This document shows positions 16,102 to 25,756 of a stretch of 64,000 nucleotides of DNA, one piece after another. Within the stretch, counting starts at the first letter, position 1. Each line of letters opens with the position of its first letter. The notes beneath the pieces are model-generated. The model was not told the origin of the DNA, did not search any database, and saw only the letters and a program-made list of their open reading frames with translations. Made by a program: the position numbers and the translations under genes. The DNA lies in assembly GCF_004745595.1 (NCBI RefSeq), contig NZ_SRLH01000004.1:310001-374000 (forward strand), written 5' to 3'. This DNA is from Flavobacterium humi. Its GTDB lineage: Bacteria > Bacteroidota > Bacteroidia > Flavobacteriales > Flavobacteriaceae.

Positions 16102-17319
16102 CTAGTGGTGTATTATTTTTTCAATGGCGTTATTGATTTGTATCAAATCAGCCTCAATGCTGTTATTCGGGCTTCTGCGGTGTGTGTTGATCAAAAATAC
16201 CGCTTTTTGGATATCCGCTATGTTTTTTCCGGATTTAAGATGCAGTTTTTTTATGAAATCATCATCGAGCCTTGTGGTATCCAGTAAATATTCATTTCGG
16301 ATCTTTTCCAGGAAATAAATGATTTTTTTATCGATTATGGTGCCATGGTCCCCTTCCTGATAGTATAAATTCCCGATGGTCCTGATAAATTCCACCGTGG
16401 TATTGGTCAACGGTTTTTTTATAGGGACAATCCGTTGTTTGCGTTTGGCATTGAAAATCATAAAAACTGCAATTCCCATCAGGGCAATCCACCAGCCCCA
16501 TTCGAGAGCCGGCTGGCTCAAAATATACCGCAGGCGCGATTCGGAAATGACTTCACCGTTTTGACCTTTGGTGTACCAGTAAATATTTTCTTTCGGGATG
16601 TAGGAAAGTACTTTTTCGGCATATTGGTAATGGTCGTCTTTGAGTAAATGGAAATTCGTGAAAGCGGCCGGCTGGGTGTGCAGTAGGAATTGCCCGTCGT
16701 AATACTTCACTTTGATAAAATTTACCCTTGTAGAATCACCGCTTTGGTATCCTAAAACGGTGGTATTCAAGGTGTCTATTTTGGAAAAATAGGTATTGCC
16801 CAACCCTTCGGTTATTTTATATTTTTTTGTGCCCAATGCAGGATTGGCCACCCAATTGTAAATGCTGTCTGTTGTTTTAAACTCCAGGTTTGTCTTTATT
16901 TTCAAGGAATCCAACAAATATTGCGGAAGCTCTTTAGAACTTATAAAGGCTGTATTGCCATAGCTTACAAAGTTGCATAATTCTTCAACGGATTGATCGT
17001 CCAGTTTTGAAAATTCCGAAATATTCAGGATCGTCCCTTTAATTTGATAATCATAAGTGAGGGTATCGGTATCATCGTCCCCGTAGTCGAATTTATCACT
17101 CAGGAATTCATATGGGGTCACATTTACTTTTTCGATTTCCTGACCCTTAAAAAGAGTATTGGCTTCCTGGTCAAGGACATACAAGCCCAAAGGTATTTTG
17201 TCTTTGAGGGAATAGGTTGGCGTCCAGTTTATCGGTTTTGGCGAATTGGCATCTATAACCACAATGCCAATCATGAGCAAGACCAGAAATACAATGTATA
17301 TTTTAACTGATTTACTCAT
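16102..17319 (-). CDS. DUF4350 domain membrane protein of the MoxR cluster
   Basis: The 405-residue protein has an N-terminal membrane anchor (residues 6-24, YIVFLVLLMIGIVVIDANS). A soluble domain of about 240 residues follows, with the DUF4350-type opening (SLKDKIPLGLYVLDQEANTLF) and ELCNFVSYGNTAFISS, and then a second span near 281-297 (WWIALMGIAVFMIFNAKRKQR). The cytoplasmic tail contains TVEFIRTIGNLYYQEGDHG. DUF4350 proteins resemble glutamine-amidotransferase or ABC-transport-auxiliary folds without catalytic residues. It starts 2 bp from the upstream DUF4129 stop, so the genes are tightly coupled. No function is established. Confidence 0.85.
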   Translation of the reverse strand: MSKSVKIYIVFLVLLMIGIVVIDANSPKPINWTPTYSLKDKIPLGLYVLDQEANTLFKGQEIEKVNVTPYEFLSDKFDYGDDDTDTLTYDYQIKGTILNISEFSKLDDQSVEELCNFVSYGNTAFISSKELPQYLLDSLKIKTNLEFKTTDSIYNWVANPALGTKKYKITEGLGNTYFSKIDTLNTTVLGYQSGDSTRVNFIKVKYYDGQFLLHTQPAAFTNFHLLKDDHYQYAEKVLSYIPKENIYWYTKGQNGEVISESRLRYILSQPALEWGWWIALMGIAVFMIFNAKRKQRIVPIKKPLTNTTVEFIRTIGNLYYQEGDHGTIIDKKIIYFLEKIRNEYLLDTTRLDDDFIKKLHLKSGKNIADIQKAVFLINTHRRSPNNSIEADLIQINNAIEKIIHH

Positions 17320-17321
17320 TG

Positions 17322-18131
17322 TCAGATTGTTTTTAGGGTAATATCGAAGCTGTTTTTCGCTTTTTCGAAAGTCATATCGTCCAATTCAAACTCACCATAC
17401 CATATATAATTGTAAAGATGGGAGAAATAGGCGAAATCCTCTTTGAGCTTCGGGTTTTTTATTTCGTATGCATAATCGGAATTGGTTTTTTCAAGATCCC
17501 ATTCGATAATTTCCTTTTCAGACATTTTTTGAAGCAGCCAAAGATAATAATAACGGATGGTCAGCCTTTTTTCCCCTGATTTTAATGTTTGCTGGATCAG
17601 TTTTTCGAAATCTATATTCTTGATGTTTTTTTCAATATCTTCATGATGGATGATTTTCTTATCGGAATTTTTCCCAAAAACCCATTGTCCATCCTTGTTT
17701 AATATCGCTTTGGCAATCATATAAATGACATATACCACGATAAGTACCGCAATGGATTTTAGCAGGATCTCAACAAAATTCATAGAAGATTCATTGCTGG
17801 CAAAATTGAACAACCGCTGGAAAATACCCGCCAGCCATTCTTTAAAACGGTCCCAGGCATTTTTTTCTTTCGATTTGAATTCGTAGGTGAAGGCTTCATC
17901 CGTATATTTTGATTTGAATTTCGCATCAAAAGCCCGGGCTTCGATTGTATCGGTATCTACCAGGATGTCCTTTTCCTGGAAAACCGTTTTTTTAGGAGTT
18001 TGTGTTTCAGTAGTATGCGTTTTGGCTACAACCAGAGAATCTTCCACACCATAACCCATCAAAGGCAAAAGAAGGAAAAGGCATAGTAAAGCGTTTGCTT
18101 TTTTAAGGCAGTTTATGGAAAATGACAACAT
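17322..18131 (-). CDS. DUF4129-type membrane protein of the MoxR cluster
   Basis: The 269-residue protein has a signal peptide or first span (MLSFSINCLKKANALLCLFLLLPLMGYG), a charged region of about 90 residues, a second span at about 122-141 (ILLKSIAVLIVVYVIYMIA) and a cytoplasmic tail. The tail has the DUF4129 features RYYYLWLLQKMSEKEIIEWDLEKTNSDYAYEI and FAYFSHLYNYIWYGEFEL. DUF4129 is often found beside MoxR and DUF58, and sometimes fused to transglutaminase. It lies 1 bp from the upstream SpoIIM-like stop and 2 bp from DUF4350. I infer that it is one membrane component of a common complex. Confidence 0.8.
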   Translation of the reverse strand: MLSFSINCLKKANALLCLFLLLPLMGYGVEDSLVVAKTHTTETQTPKKTVFQEKDILVDTDTIEARAFDAKFKSKYTDEAFTYEFKSKEKNAWDRFKEWLAGIFQRLFNFASNESSMNFVEILLKSIAVLIVVYVIYMIAKAILNKDGQWVFGKNSDKKIIHHEDIEKNIKNIDFEKLIQQTLKSGEKRLTIRYYYLWLLQKMSEKEIIEWDLEKTNSDYAYEIKNPKLKEDFAYFSHLYNYIWYGEFELDDMTFEKAKNSFDITLKTI

Positions 18132-18132
18132 A

Positions 18133-19095
18133 TTATGCTTTTTGCTTTTTGTGGATTATAAAAGGATAGACCAAATAGTAAAAACTAATGACAGCCAAAG
18201 TAAAAAGGATAATAAAACTGCTGAGCCAAATAGGCATATCGATGGAATACCGTGTGATAAAGCCTTCCAGGAAACCGGCGGCAACCGTAAAGGGAACTGT
18301 GCTTAAAAATATCTTGAAACTGTTCTTAAAACCAATCTTAAAGGAATTCACCCTTGAAAATGTCTGTGGGAATAATATGGAAGCTCCTAAAATGAACCCG
18401 GCTGCGGTTTCAATCACAATGGCGAAAATTTCCATAGAACCATGTATCCAGATGCCCCTGACACTTTCCCAAAAAACGCCTTGCTGGTAAAAAAAATACT
18501 GAAAAGCACCTAACATTATGGCATTCTGAAAGGAAACATACAAAGTCCCAATCCCGCCCAACAGTCCATAGATATAACAATAGGCCCCAACTTTTAGGTT
18601 GTTTACCGTTATACCTATAAAACTCCCCCAGTCACTTCCAGATTTGTAGATGGCTACAGGATTTCCTTCCTTTATATTCTCCAGGGTTTCATTTACATAG
18701 GCGTCGGAAAGGACCAAACGGACAAAGTTTTCATCGTATTTCGCCGAAACCACCCCAAGGGTCACTATGGTAAAGAAAAGGACAAAAGCATACAATAAAT
18801 ACCTTTTGTACTCATAAACAAGCAGCGGGACTTCCGTTTTGAAGAAATAAACCAGCTGATTGGTCTGGGCACGTTTTGTTTTGTAAATTTTTTGATATAT
18901 TTGAGAAGTCAAATAATTTAAATAGACAACTGTTTTGCTTTTAGGGTAGTATGTTTGGGCATACGACAGGTCATTTACTAATTGAACATATAAATTAGCA
19001 ATTTCATCAGGATTTTTTTTAGTTTTGCCAAAAATTACCTGTTCGAAATCAAGCCACTTTTGTTTATTTTGTTTTATAAATGCAATTTCTCTCAT
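18133..19095 (-). CDS. SpoIIM-like (stage II sporulation M family) membrane protein
   Basis: The 320-residue protein has a soluble N-terminal region of about 100 residues (MREIAFIKQNKQKWLDFEQVIFG). Five or six membrane spans follow, from about 102 to 310. The SpoIIM family features ITVNNLKVGAYCYIYGLLGGIGT and WIHGSMEIFAIVIETAAGFILGASILFP are clear. The name comes from sporulation in Bacillus, but this organism group does not sporulate; in non-sporulators the family travels with RDD and MoxR genes. It is the first gene of the minus-strand cluster and is separated by only 20 bp from the divergent RDD gene. Either face of that gap must hold promoters overlapping coding sequence. Confidence 0.88.
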   Translation of the reverse strand: MREIAFIKQNKQKWLDFEQVIFGKTKKNPDEIANLYVQLVNDLSYAQTYYPKSKTVVYLNYLTSQIYQKIYKTKRAQTNQLVYFFKTEVPLLVYEYKRYLLYAFVLFFTIVTLGVVSAKYDENFVRLVLSDAYVNETLENIKEGNPVAIYKSGSDWGSFIGITVNNLKVGAYCYIYGLLGGIGTLYVSFQNAIMLGAFQYFFYQQGVFWESVRGIWIHGSMEIFAIVIETAAGFILGASILFPQTFSRVNSFKIGFKNSFKIFLSTVPFTVAAGFLEGFITRYSIDMPIWLSSFIILFTLAVISFYYLVYPFIIHKKQKA

Positions 19096-19115
19096 TGTCG
19101 GCTAAAATATAAAAT

Positions 19116-19859
19116 ATGTCAGAACTATCCATAAATACGACGCAAAATGTTAATATAAATTTTACGGCTGCTACCGTGGGAGAGCGGATATTGGCAAGCT
19201 TTTTGGATTTTCTGATAAAAACAGCTTACGGGATTGTCGTTTTTTACATTTTCTTTTACTGGATGGGCCTGACCGATAAAATGGCCCAAATGGATTATTG
19301 GTCCAATATGGCTATAATCATTCTTTTTTATTTCCCGGTCCTGATTTATTCCATTACCCTGGAAAGTATTTTTGAAGGACAGACTTTCGGAAAAAAGCTG
19401 GTCAAGATCAAAGTAGTCAAAATCGATGGTTACCAGGCCGGTTTCGGGGATTACCTGATTCGCTGGATTTTCAGGGCTATCGAAAAAAACTCTATTTTTA
19501 TCGTGGTCGGGCTCGTGGCGATGGGATCTAACAAAAGGACACAACGGATAGGCGATATTGCTGCCGGGACTGCGGTAATTACCTTAAAAAACAGCATTAC
19601 CATAAACCATACCATCCTGGAAGAATTGGGTTCGGAATATATACCTACCTATCCGTCGGTGATAAAATTGTCCGACAACGATGTAAGGATTATCAAAGAT
19701 ACTTTTGAAATAGCAAGGACTAACGGTGATTTTGAGATCATCAGCAAGCTCAGGGCAAAGATCGAAGAAGTGACCGGTATCAAAAACCAGTCAAAACTGG
19801 AATCTGATTTCATCAGGATCATTATCAAAGATTACAATTTCTACACGAAGGATATGTAA
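19116..19859 (+). CDS. RDD-family membrane protein
   Basis: The 247-residue protein has an RDD domain: ATVGERILASFLDFLIKTAYGIVVFYIFF near 20-48, further spans at about 64-82, and the conserved FGKKLVKIKVVKIDGYQAGFGDYLIRWIFRAIE. The RDD motif itself reads ASFLDF here, as in many bacterial members. After the last span (about 130-150) there is a cytoplasmic tail of about 95 residues containing IPTYPSVIKLSDNDVRIIKDTFEIARTNGDF. RDD proteins are implicated in transport or membrane stress. The divergent placement beside SpoIIM/MoxR recurs in many bacteria. Function is unknown. Confidence 0.88.
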   Translation: MSELSINTTQNVNINFTAATVGERILASFLDFLIKTAYGIVVFYIFFYWMGLTDKMAQMDYWSNMAIIILFYFPVLIYSITLESIFEGQTFGKKLVKIKVVKIDGYQAGFGDYLIRWIFRAIEKNSIFIVVGLVAMGSNKRTQRIGDIAAGTAVITLKNSITINHTILEELGSEYIPTYPSVIKLSDNDVRIIKDTFEIARTNGDFEIISKLRAKIEEVTGIKNQSKLESDFIRIIIKDYNFYTKDM

Positions 19860-19900
19860 TTTCGTTTAGTACGCTGCCAACTTTTCATATAAAAATCGCA

Positions 19901-20503
19901 ATGTTTTACCTTTTGGATATTATCGGGACTATGGCTTTTGCCATGTCTGGGGCTTTGACCGCAATGAATAAAAAAATGGATCCTTTTGGGGTGCTGATTA
20001 TTGCGTTTGTTACTTCTGTCGGCGGCGGGACCCTGCGTGATGTCATGATAGGAAGGACCCCTGTAGGCTGGATGCGTGACCTCAATTATGTATATGCCAT
20101 ACTGATAGGATTTACCATAGCCTTGATTTTCCGGAAAAAACTCGACAGGTTCCGGACGTCATTGTTTTTGTTTGATACCATCGGATTGGGTGTTTTTACC
20201 TTAATCGGACTTCAAAAAGGAATCAATATTCATCTTAATCCTGTCATCTGTATAGCTTTAGGCACCATGACTGCCTGTTTTGGAGGTGTTATCCGGGATA
20301 TCCTCTGTAATGATATTCCTGTGATTTTCAGGAAGGAAATTTACGCGACTATTTGCATTGCCGGTGGAATAGTATTCTTTGGACTGAAAGAACTGCACCT
20401 GGACAATGATCTTTTGTACCTGATCACTTCCTTGGTCATCATTGTTATCAGGCTAATGGCTGTAAAATTCAGATGGACTTTAAAACCTGTGGAAAAAGGA
20501 TAA
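19901..20503 (+). CDS. Trimeric intracellular cation (TRIC) channel family protein (YicG-like)
   Basis: The 200-residue protein has six or seven spans arranged as an inverted duplication. GGGTLRDVMIGRTPVGWM (about 42-59) and FGGVIRDILCNDIPVIF (about 126-142) are the repeated glycine-rich GGxxRD motifs of the TRIC/UPF0126 family. These proteins form homotrimeric cation, mainly K+, channels. The start ATG at 19901 opens MFYLLDIIGTMAFAMSGALTAM, the usual first helix. It follows RDD by 41 bp on the same strand and may be co-transcribed, and it converges with the T9SS gene 4 bp after its stop. The family is secure; the physiological ion is not shown by sequence. Confidence 0.92.
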   Translation: MFYLLDIIGTMAFAMSGALTAMNKKMDPFGVLIIAFVTSVGGGTLRDVMIGRTPVGWMRDLNYVYAILIGFTIALIFRKKLDRFRTSLFLFDTIGLGVFTLIGLQKGINIHLNPVICIALGTMTACFGGVIRDILCNDIPVIFRKEIYATICIAGGIVFFGLKELHLDNDLLYLITSLVIIVIRLMAVKFRWTLKPVEKG

Positions 20504-20506
20504 AAA

Positions 20507-22297
20507 TTACCGGTTCATAAAAACCCAGCCTGTAAGCGGCGACGGATAACCGGGTTCGTTCAGGTACAACACATAAAAATAGGTGCCTTCCGGCAGATTG
20601 CCATGAAAAAGAATAGCCGGCTGGTTCGATTTCCCATCCCAATCTTCTGTGTTGTTGTTCCCTTCCCAAACCAAAGAACCCCAACGATTGTATATCGATA
20701 GCTCAAAATGCAAGAAAACATCCCGTAATCCTTCTACAAAAAAAGAATCGTTTAAACCGTCCCCATTAGGGGTGAAATAATTGTAAACTGTTGGAGGGCA
20801 GGGGATAGCTACCAGTTCAAAATGGGTTATCGTAAAGCAATGCTCGTTTTCAATCCTTACGTAAATTGTTTTTGGTGTTGCCTGTGCCAGGTAATTGGTA
20901 GTGTTTATAATAGGGTTCTGGGAAAGAACGGCATCCTGGTTGTTTTCAAAAAAAAGCACTGTATCGCCCGGGTTTATTGGAATCGCTCCTGTTTGTAACG
21001 AAAAATCGAAAGTCCCTCGTGTATTGCCTTCGTTGCAAGCCGTTACGTTTTGCGGGGCATTGATTTCGGGCGAAAGCCATAAAGCTACCTCTTGGGTAAA
21101 TGTATTGTTGTTTTCATTGGTTTCCGTCACATGGGCCACCCCGTTCTCATTATCCACAATAAACTGCAAATCGAAAACAGGCGCAACAGAAGCCGGGATA
21201 ATTACCGTAGTTTCATAATTCCGGGTTTCGCCTATAGGAATATCTTCTGTAGTCTGGACAACGCCTACAGCAATTCCGTCAGCATAAATAGTGGTAAAAG
21301 TCCCACTCGGAAGAAAATCGGTGGCATTGAAGTTCCGGATGGAATATTGTATCGTCAATCTTCTTGTATTGCATTCCTGGGCTATGTTTTCAATGGCAAC
21401 AGTAGCATCGGGGAGTTGGCTGTTCAATTTGGTCACAATAGCGTTTATCATGACAAAATCGCGGTCCGATGTTAGCTGGATTGAAGCGCTCTCATCTCCA
21501 ATCTGAATATTGTTCTGGATATTGTAAACATCCAGGTCCATATTGTATAACACGGAAGAGCCCGTAAAACTATTTGTCCCGTTGAAGGCATTGTCAGAAG
21601 GATTCAACGGCGGGTTGCTTATCAGGTTGCCGTTAATCCTCAAAGATTCGTTTTCGGCAATACTGCGGTCTCCTTCCCAGGCCACAAAACCTATTTTTGC
21701 ATCCTCATTGTCAATAACGTTTAAACTGTCGAGCGTAATATTGATCGCATCCGGCACAAATTGAAGCCCATCGTAAATATTCAGCTGGTTCAGGGGCAGC
21801 GCCGCATTTTTGTATACAATGATTATGGCCCAGCCGCCAAAATTGGTGCCGTTTGGGCAATATTGTGCAATGACATTGGTCAAATCCAGTTCGGAAAGAG
21901 TGTAATTCCCGTTTCCGGAGGTTTGTACCTGAGTAGTGATATCGGCAAAAGCACTAAAAAAAGGACGCTGCGAAGTTGGCTGGATAACACTAAACTGCCT
22001 TGTTGCGGTTATGGCCACATCATTGAGTTTTACATCAAAATCCCCTGTCCCGGAACCTGCCCAGTACAAATAAGCCGCTTCGACCATATCGGAAGGATTC
22101 AGGTTTACGGTAGCCGAGGAAGAAGTAGTGATGGTACAAGGCGCGCCGGTCCCGTTTTCGTTGGTGTTTAATGTATTTCCGATGAATGCGAAATCATATC
22201 TTCCATTAAATTGGCTGTACAGGGAAACATTCTGGCTCACTACCGAAGCAAGGCCCAAAAAGAAAAAAATAAACAGGAAAAGTAATTTTTTATTCAT
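20507..22297 (-). CDS. Secreted protein with CARDB-like domain and type-B T9SS sorting domain
   Basis: This 596-residue protein begins with a signal peptide (MNKKLLFLFIFFFLGLASVVSQN). The first about 260 residues form a beta-rich domain (VEAAYLYWAGSGTGDFDVKL, GWAIIIVYKNAALPLNQLNIYDGL) of the type seen in DUF3344/adhesin-like surface proteins. A CARDB-like domain covers about 290-400 (LTIQYSIRNFNATDFLPSG, VTETNENNNTF). The C-terminus, from VYNYFTPNGDGLNDSF through FELSIYNRWGSLVWEG to GTYFYVL, is the gliding-motility-associated type-B T9SS sorting domain, so cell-surface export by the type IX system is predicted. The ligand is unknown. It may be an adhesin or gliding-related surface protein. 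Confidence 0.88.
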   Translation of the reverse strand: MNKKLLFLFIFFFLGLASVVSQNVSLYSQFNGRYDFAFIGNTLNTNENGTGAPCTITTSSSATVNLNPSDMVEAAYLYWAGSGTGDFDVKLNDVAITATRQFSVIQPTSQRPFFSAFADITTQVQTSGNGNYTLSELDLTNVIAQYCPNGTNFGGWAIIIVYKNAALPLNQLNIYDGLQFVPDAINITLDSLNVIDNEDAKIGFVAWEGDRSIAENESLRINGNLISNPPLNPSDNAFNGTNSFTGSSVLYNMDLDVYNIQNNIQIGDESASIQLTSDRDFVMINAIVTKLNSQLPDATVAIENIAQECNTRRLTIQYSIRNFNATDFLPSGTFTTIYADGIAVGVVQTTEDIPIGETRNYETTVIIPASVAPVFDLQFIVDNENGVAHVTETNENNNTFTQEVALWLSPEINAPQNVTACNEGNTRGTFDFSLQTGAIPINPGDTVLFFENNQDAVLSQNPIINTTNYLAQATPKTIYVRIENEHCFTITHFELVAIPCPPTVYNYFTPNGDGLNDSFFVEGLRDVFLHFELSIYNRWGSLVWEGNNNTEDWDGKSNQPAILFHGNLPEGTYFYVLYLNEPGYPSPLTGWVFMNR

Positions 22298-22406
22298 TTT
22301 TGGAAGAATGTCTAAAGATAAAGATACAGTTTTTAGTTTTCCAGCTTATAAAAATACTCAATGTTTTGTAAAAAATGTGTACTTTTCGAGTGTTAAAACA
22401 AGCCAT

Positions 22407-23384
22407 GTGAAAGAGTTTTCGGTAAGACAATATGAGACAAAAGATTACGCTGTTTGGAATGCTTTTATAGAAGAAGCCAAAAACGCTACATTTTTATTCC
22501 ACCGTGACTTCATGGAATACCACAATGACAGGTTTACGGATTATTCGCTACTGGTTTTTAAAGAAGGCAAACTGGTAGGATTACTCCCGGCCAATACGTC
22601 TGGAAATGAAATCCATTCCCACCAGGGCCTCACGTACGGAGGCCTGGTCTATAAAGAAAATCTTAAGCTGGCGGCCGTTATTGCGGTTTTTTCCGAAGTG
22701 CTGCGGTTTTTGCATGAAAACGGTTTTCCAAAACTCCATTGCAAGACCATTCCGGGCATTTACCATCAAAAACCGGCGGAGGAATTGTTGTATGCATTGT
22801 TTTTGGCAGAAGCCAAATTAACCCGGCGCGATTCGCTCGCCGTCATAGACATGAACAAAGGATTTTCCATTTCCAAAGGAAGGATGGAAGGCGTAAACAA
22901 AGGAGCTAAAAAGAATTTGACCATCAAGGAAACCACAGATTTTGAGGCTTTCTGGCAGCATATCTTGCTTCCGAACCTGGACAAAAAACACAAGGCAAAA
23001 CCGGTACATTCCCTGGAGGAAATCCAATTGCTGCATTCCAGGTTTCCTAAAAACATCCGGCAGTTCAACGTTTATTCCGGCCAGGAAATCGTAGCCGGCG
23101 CCACTGTTTTTGAAAGTAGCCAGGTAGCCCATATGCAATATATTTCAGCCGGCGAAAATAAAAATGAATTAGGAAGCCTGGACTTCTTATTCCATCATTT
23201 GCTGTGTGCCGTTTTTGAAAAAAAGCTGTTTTTTGATTTTGGCATTTCCAATGAAAACCAGGGAAAAAAACTCAATAACGGACTTTCTTTCTGGAAGGAA
23301 AGTTTTGGAGCCGGTACAATGGTGCAGGATTTTTACGAAGTAACAACCTCTAATTTCCATCTCTTGGAAACAATAATCCTATGA
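22407..23384 (+). CDS. FemAB/GNAT-like acyltransferase of the polysaccharide cluster
   Basis: This 325-residue protein shows FemAB-type GNAT features: [18 protein letters not shown] at about 22-40, [25 protein letters not shown], and a C-terminal [21 protein letters not shown] plus [28 protein letters not shown]. The favoured start is GTG at 22407 ([10 protein letters not shown]), because homologues remembered from flavobacteria begin here. In-frame alternatives are ATG 22308 and a much longer extension antisense to the upstream gene. Its stop overlaps the aminotransferase ATG by 4 bp, so they are translationally coupled. Next to FdtA/FdtB-like genes it may N-acylate the aminosugar or add an amino acid to the glycan. 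This is inference. Confidence 0.8.
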   Translation: MKEFSVRQYETKDYAVWNAFIEEAKNATFLFHRDFMEYHNDRFTDYSLLVFKEGKLVGLLPANTSGNEIHSHQGLTYGGLVYKENLKLAAVIAVFSEVLRFLHENGFPKLHCKTIPGIYHQKPAEELLYALFLAEAKLTRRDSLAVIDMNKGFSISKGRMEGVNKGAKKNLTIKETTDFEAFWQHILLPNLDKKHKAKPVHSLEEIQLLHSRFPKNIRQFNVYSGQEIVAGATVFESSQVAHMQYISAGENKNELGSLDFLFHHLLCAVFEKKLFFDFGISNENQGKKLNNGLSFWKESFGAGTMVQDFYEVTTSNFHLLETIIL

Positions 23385-24478
23385 TTCCATTTTTAGATTT
23401 ACATAAAATCAACAAGCTTTATGAAGATGCTTTTCAGCAAAAACTGAAAGGGATGCTTGACAGCGGCTGGTATATTTTGGGCAATGAAGTCAAAGCGTTT
23501 GAAGATGATTTTGCGGCTTACTGCGGCACCAAATATTGCATTGGCGTGGGCAACGGGCTCGATGCTTTGGTGCTGATCTTCAAAGCCTGCCTCGAATTGG
23601 GCAAGCTGCAAAAAGGGGATGAGGTAATTGTCCCGGCCAATACTTACATTGCCAGTATTTTAGCTATTTTACAAGCTGATCTTATTCCGGTTTTGGTAGA
23701 GCCAAAATGGGAAACCTTCAATATTGATCCTGATTTGATCCAGCAAAAAATAACCCCGAAAACAAAAGCCATCCTGGCCGTTCATCTTTATGGGCAATTG
23801 GCTGAAATGGAAGACATTGCCGAAATAGCCCATAAAAACGGCTTATTGGTCATTGAAGACGCAGCACAAACGCATGGGGCGGTTATTGATGGAAAAAAAG
23901 CCGGGAACCTGAGCCACGCAGCGGGTTTTAGCTTTTATCCAGGGAAAAACCTGGGCGCTTTGGGTGATGCCGGCGCGGTAACCACTAACGATCAGGAATT
24001 GGCAAAAATGATCCATTCCCTACATAATTATGGCTCCGCAGTAAAATATTACAACGATTTTATTGGTGTAAACTCCAGATTGGATGAGCTCCAGGCCGCT
24101 TTTTTACGTGTGAAACTGCCGCATTTGGATTCCGATAATGAAAAAAGGAGAGCTGTTGCAAAGCGGTATGCATCCGAAATCAAGAATGCAAAGATCCTTT
24201 TGCCACAATGGGATTTTTCCGCAAACCATGTTTTCCATTTGTTTGTCATCCGGACCCAAAACAGAAATGATCTTCAAAAGTATTTATCGGAAAACGGCAT
24301 CCAGACCATGATTCATTACCCGGTTGCGCCGCACAAGCAAAAAGCATTACAGCAATGGAAAGACCTTTCGTTCCCAATCACCGAGAAAATCCACAATGAA
24401 GTGTTAAGCTTGCCTATAAGCCCTGTAATGACAAAGGATGAAGTAGATAGTGTCATTTCAGTTTTAAATAAATATTAA
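23381..24478 (+). CDS. DegT/DnrJ/EryC1 aminotransferase, FdtB/QdtB-like
   Basis: The 365-residue PLP-dependent sugar aminotransferase has the family hallmarks: a GNGLDALVL cofactor-binding segment (58-66), [11 protein letters not shown] (157-168; Asp160 and Gln163 near the PLP), and the PLP lysine in [18 protein letters not shown] (Lys189). Other conserved parts are [16 protein letters not shown] and [11 protein letters not shown]. Because an FdtA-like 3,4-ketoisomerase is encoded 3.5 kb downstream, the likely product is a dTDP-3-amino-3,6-dideoxyhexose (Fuc3N or Qui3N). FdtB and QdtB differ only in the epimer they produce. The upstream enzymes RmlA and RmlB are not in this window. Confidence 0.88.
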   Translation: MIPFLDLHKINKLYEDAFQQKLKGMLDSGWYILGNEVKAFEDDFAAYCGTKYCIGVGNGLDALVLIFKACLELGKLQKGDEVIVPANTYIASILAILQADLIPVLVEPKWETFNIDPDLIQQKITPKTKAILAVHLYGQLAEMEDIAEIAHKNGLLVIEDAAQTHGAVIDGKKAGNLSHAAGFSFYPGKNLGALGDAGAVTTNDQELAKMIHSLHNYGSAVKYYNDFIGVNSRLDELQAAFLRVKLPHLDSDNEKRRAVAKRYASEIKNAKILLPQWDFSANHVFHLFVIRTQNRNDLQKYLSENGIQTMIHYPVAPHKQKALQQWKDLSFPITEKIHNEVLSLPISPVMTKDEVDSVISVLNKY

Positions 24479-25756
24479 TTGGAATTATTTAAAAAAATAC
24501 AATCTTCCACATTGTTTAAAGTCACGTCTTTAAACGGCATAAGCGTTTTGGTTAAGATCGCCATCGGGCTGGTCACCTCAAAAGTCCTGGCAGTTTTTAT
24601 CGGGCCGGGCGGTATGGCCCTGGTAGGTAACCTTCGGAATTTTCTAACTTCGGTAGAAAGCGTTTCTTCTTTAGGGTTTCAAAACGGGATCGTAAAGTAT
24701 GTGGCTGAAAATGACAAGCAGGAACCGGGATTGAAAAGGATTGTTTCCACGCTTTTTATCAGTTTGCTGGTGGTAACGCTGGCCATAGGATGCGTTCTTT
24801 TCTTTTTAGCAGAGTATTGGAACCAAAAGATTTTCGGCAGCCAGTTGCACTATGCCTATGTTTTCAAAATTACAGCAGTAACCCTTCCTTTTTATATTGC
24901 TTCTTTGTATTTGGTAGCCATCATCAACGGATTGGGAAAATTCACTAAAGTAATATACATCAATATTTTAGGGAATATTATCGGTTTGCTGGTCACGTTG
25001 TTTTTTGTTTGGAAACTAATGGTGCCCGGTGCATTGCTGGCCATTATTATTACTCCTTCCTTATTGTTTTTTGTGAGCCTCTATTTCATTTCAGGAGAGA
25101 TTTCGTTAAAACAATCCCTAAATTTCAGGATTTTTGATTTGGGTATTTTCAAGAATTTGTCGCACTATCTTATCATGGCAATGGTGTCCGGGATTTTGGG
25201 GCCTTTGGTGCTTTTAATGATCCGGAACCATGTTATTGACACCATCGGTTTAAAAGAAGCGGGTTTTTGGGAAGCGGTTTACAGGATTTCGACCTATTAC
25301 CTGTTGTTTGTAAACACTTTGCTTACAGTGTATTATTACCCTAAATTAGTAGTTGCAAAAGACCATACCGAAACAAAATCAGTTATTTGGGATTTTTATA
25401 AAAATGTGTTGCCTCTTTTTGCCGTAGGGCTGCTTGTGGTGTATTGTTGTAGAGGGCTGATCATAAAAATCCTTTTCAGCCGTGATTTTGAACCTGTTTC
25501 AGATTTGTTTTTCTGGCAGCTTGCGGGTGATTTCCTCAAATCGGTTTCCTGGATCCTGGCCTTGCAGTTTTTTGCCAAAAAAATGACCAAAGCATTTATT
25601 GTGACTGAAATCCTGTCGTTGTCAATCCAGCTTTTATCCAGTTTTTATTTTGTCAATGTTTTTGGTGTTGAAGGCGTAGTGATGGCCCATGCCTTTACTT
25701 ATTTTGCGTATTTGATAGTTTTAGGGATTTATTTCAGGAAAAACCTCTTTAGTTAG
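24479..25756 (+). CDS. O-antigen/polysaccharide flippase (Wzx-like)
   Basis: The 425-residue MOP/PST-superfamily protein has about 12 predicted membrane spans spread through its whole length. The N-terminus (LFKVTSLNGISVLVKIAIGLVTSKVLAVFIG) matches WzxE-type flippases, which move undecaprenyl-linked oligosaccharides across the inner membrane. The frame starts with TTG at 24479 directly on the aminotransferase stop (24476-24478). No better start precedes the conserved first helix, so TTG with coupling is accepted. It ends 8 bp into the converging glycosyltransferase gene. The flippase call is firm; specificity is not determinable. Confidence 0.87.
   Translation: MELFKKIQSSTLFKVTSLNGISVLVKIAIGLVTSKVLAVFIGPGGMALVGNLRNFLTSVESVSSLGFQNGIVKYVAENDKQEPGLKRIVSTLFISLLVVTLAIGCVLFFLAEYWNQKIFGSQLHYAYVFKITAVTLPFYIASLYLVAIINGLGKFTKVIYINILGNIIGLLVTLFFVWKLMVPGALLAIIITPSLLFFVSLYFISGEISLKQSLNFRIFDLGIFKNLSHYLIMAMVSGILGPLVLLMIRNHVIDTIGLKEAGFWEAVYRISTYYLLFVNTLLTVYYYPKLVVAKDHTETKSVIWDFYKNVLPLFAVGLLVVYCCRGLIIKILFSRDFEPVSDLFFWQLAGDFLKSVSWILALQFFAKKMTKAFIVTEILSLSIQLLSSFYFVNVFGVEGVVMAHAFTYFAYLIVLGIYFRKNLFS

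Noticed and set aside
18133..19095. Evidence for sporulation (SpoIIM name)
   Set aside because: The family name is historical; related proteins are common in non-sporulating bacteria next to MoxR genes.
22364..22387. Promoter TTTTG...TACTTTTC before the FemAB-like gene
   Set aside because: The spacer is only 11 nt and the last base of the -7 box is wrong.
22128..22406. N-terminal extension of the FemAB-like gene
   Set aside because: The extension lies antisense to the start of the T9SS gene and does not look like part of the family, which begins near the GTG at 22407.
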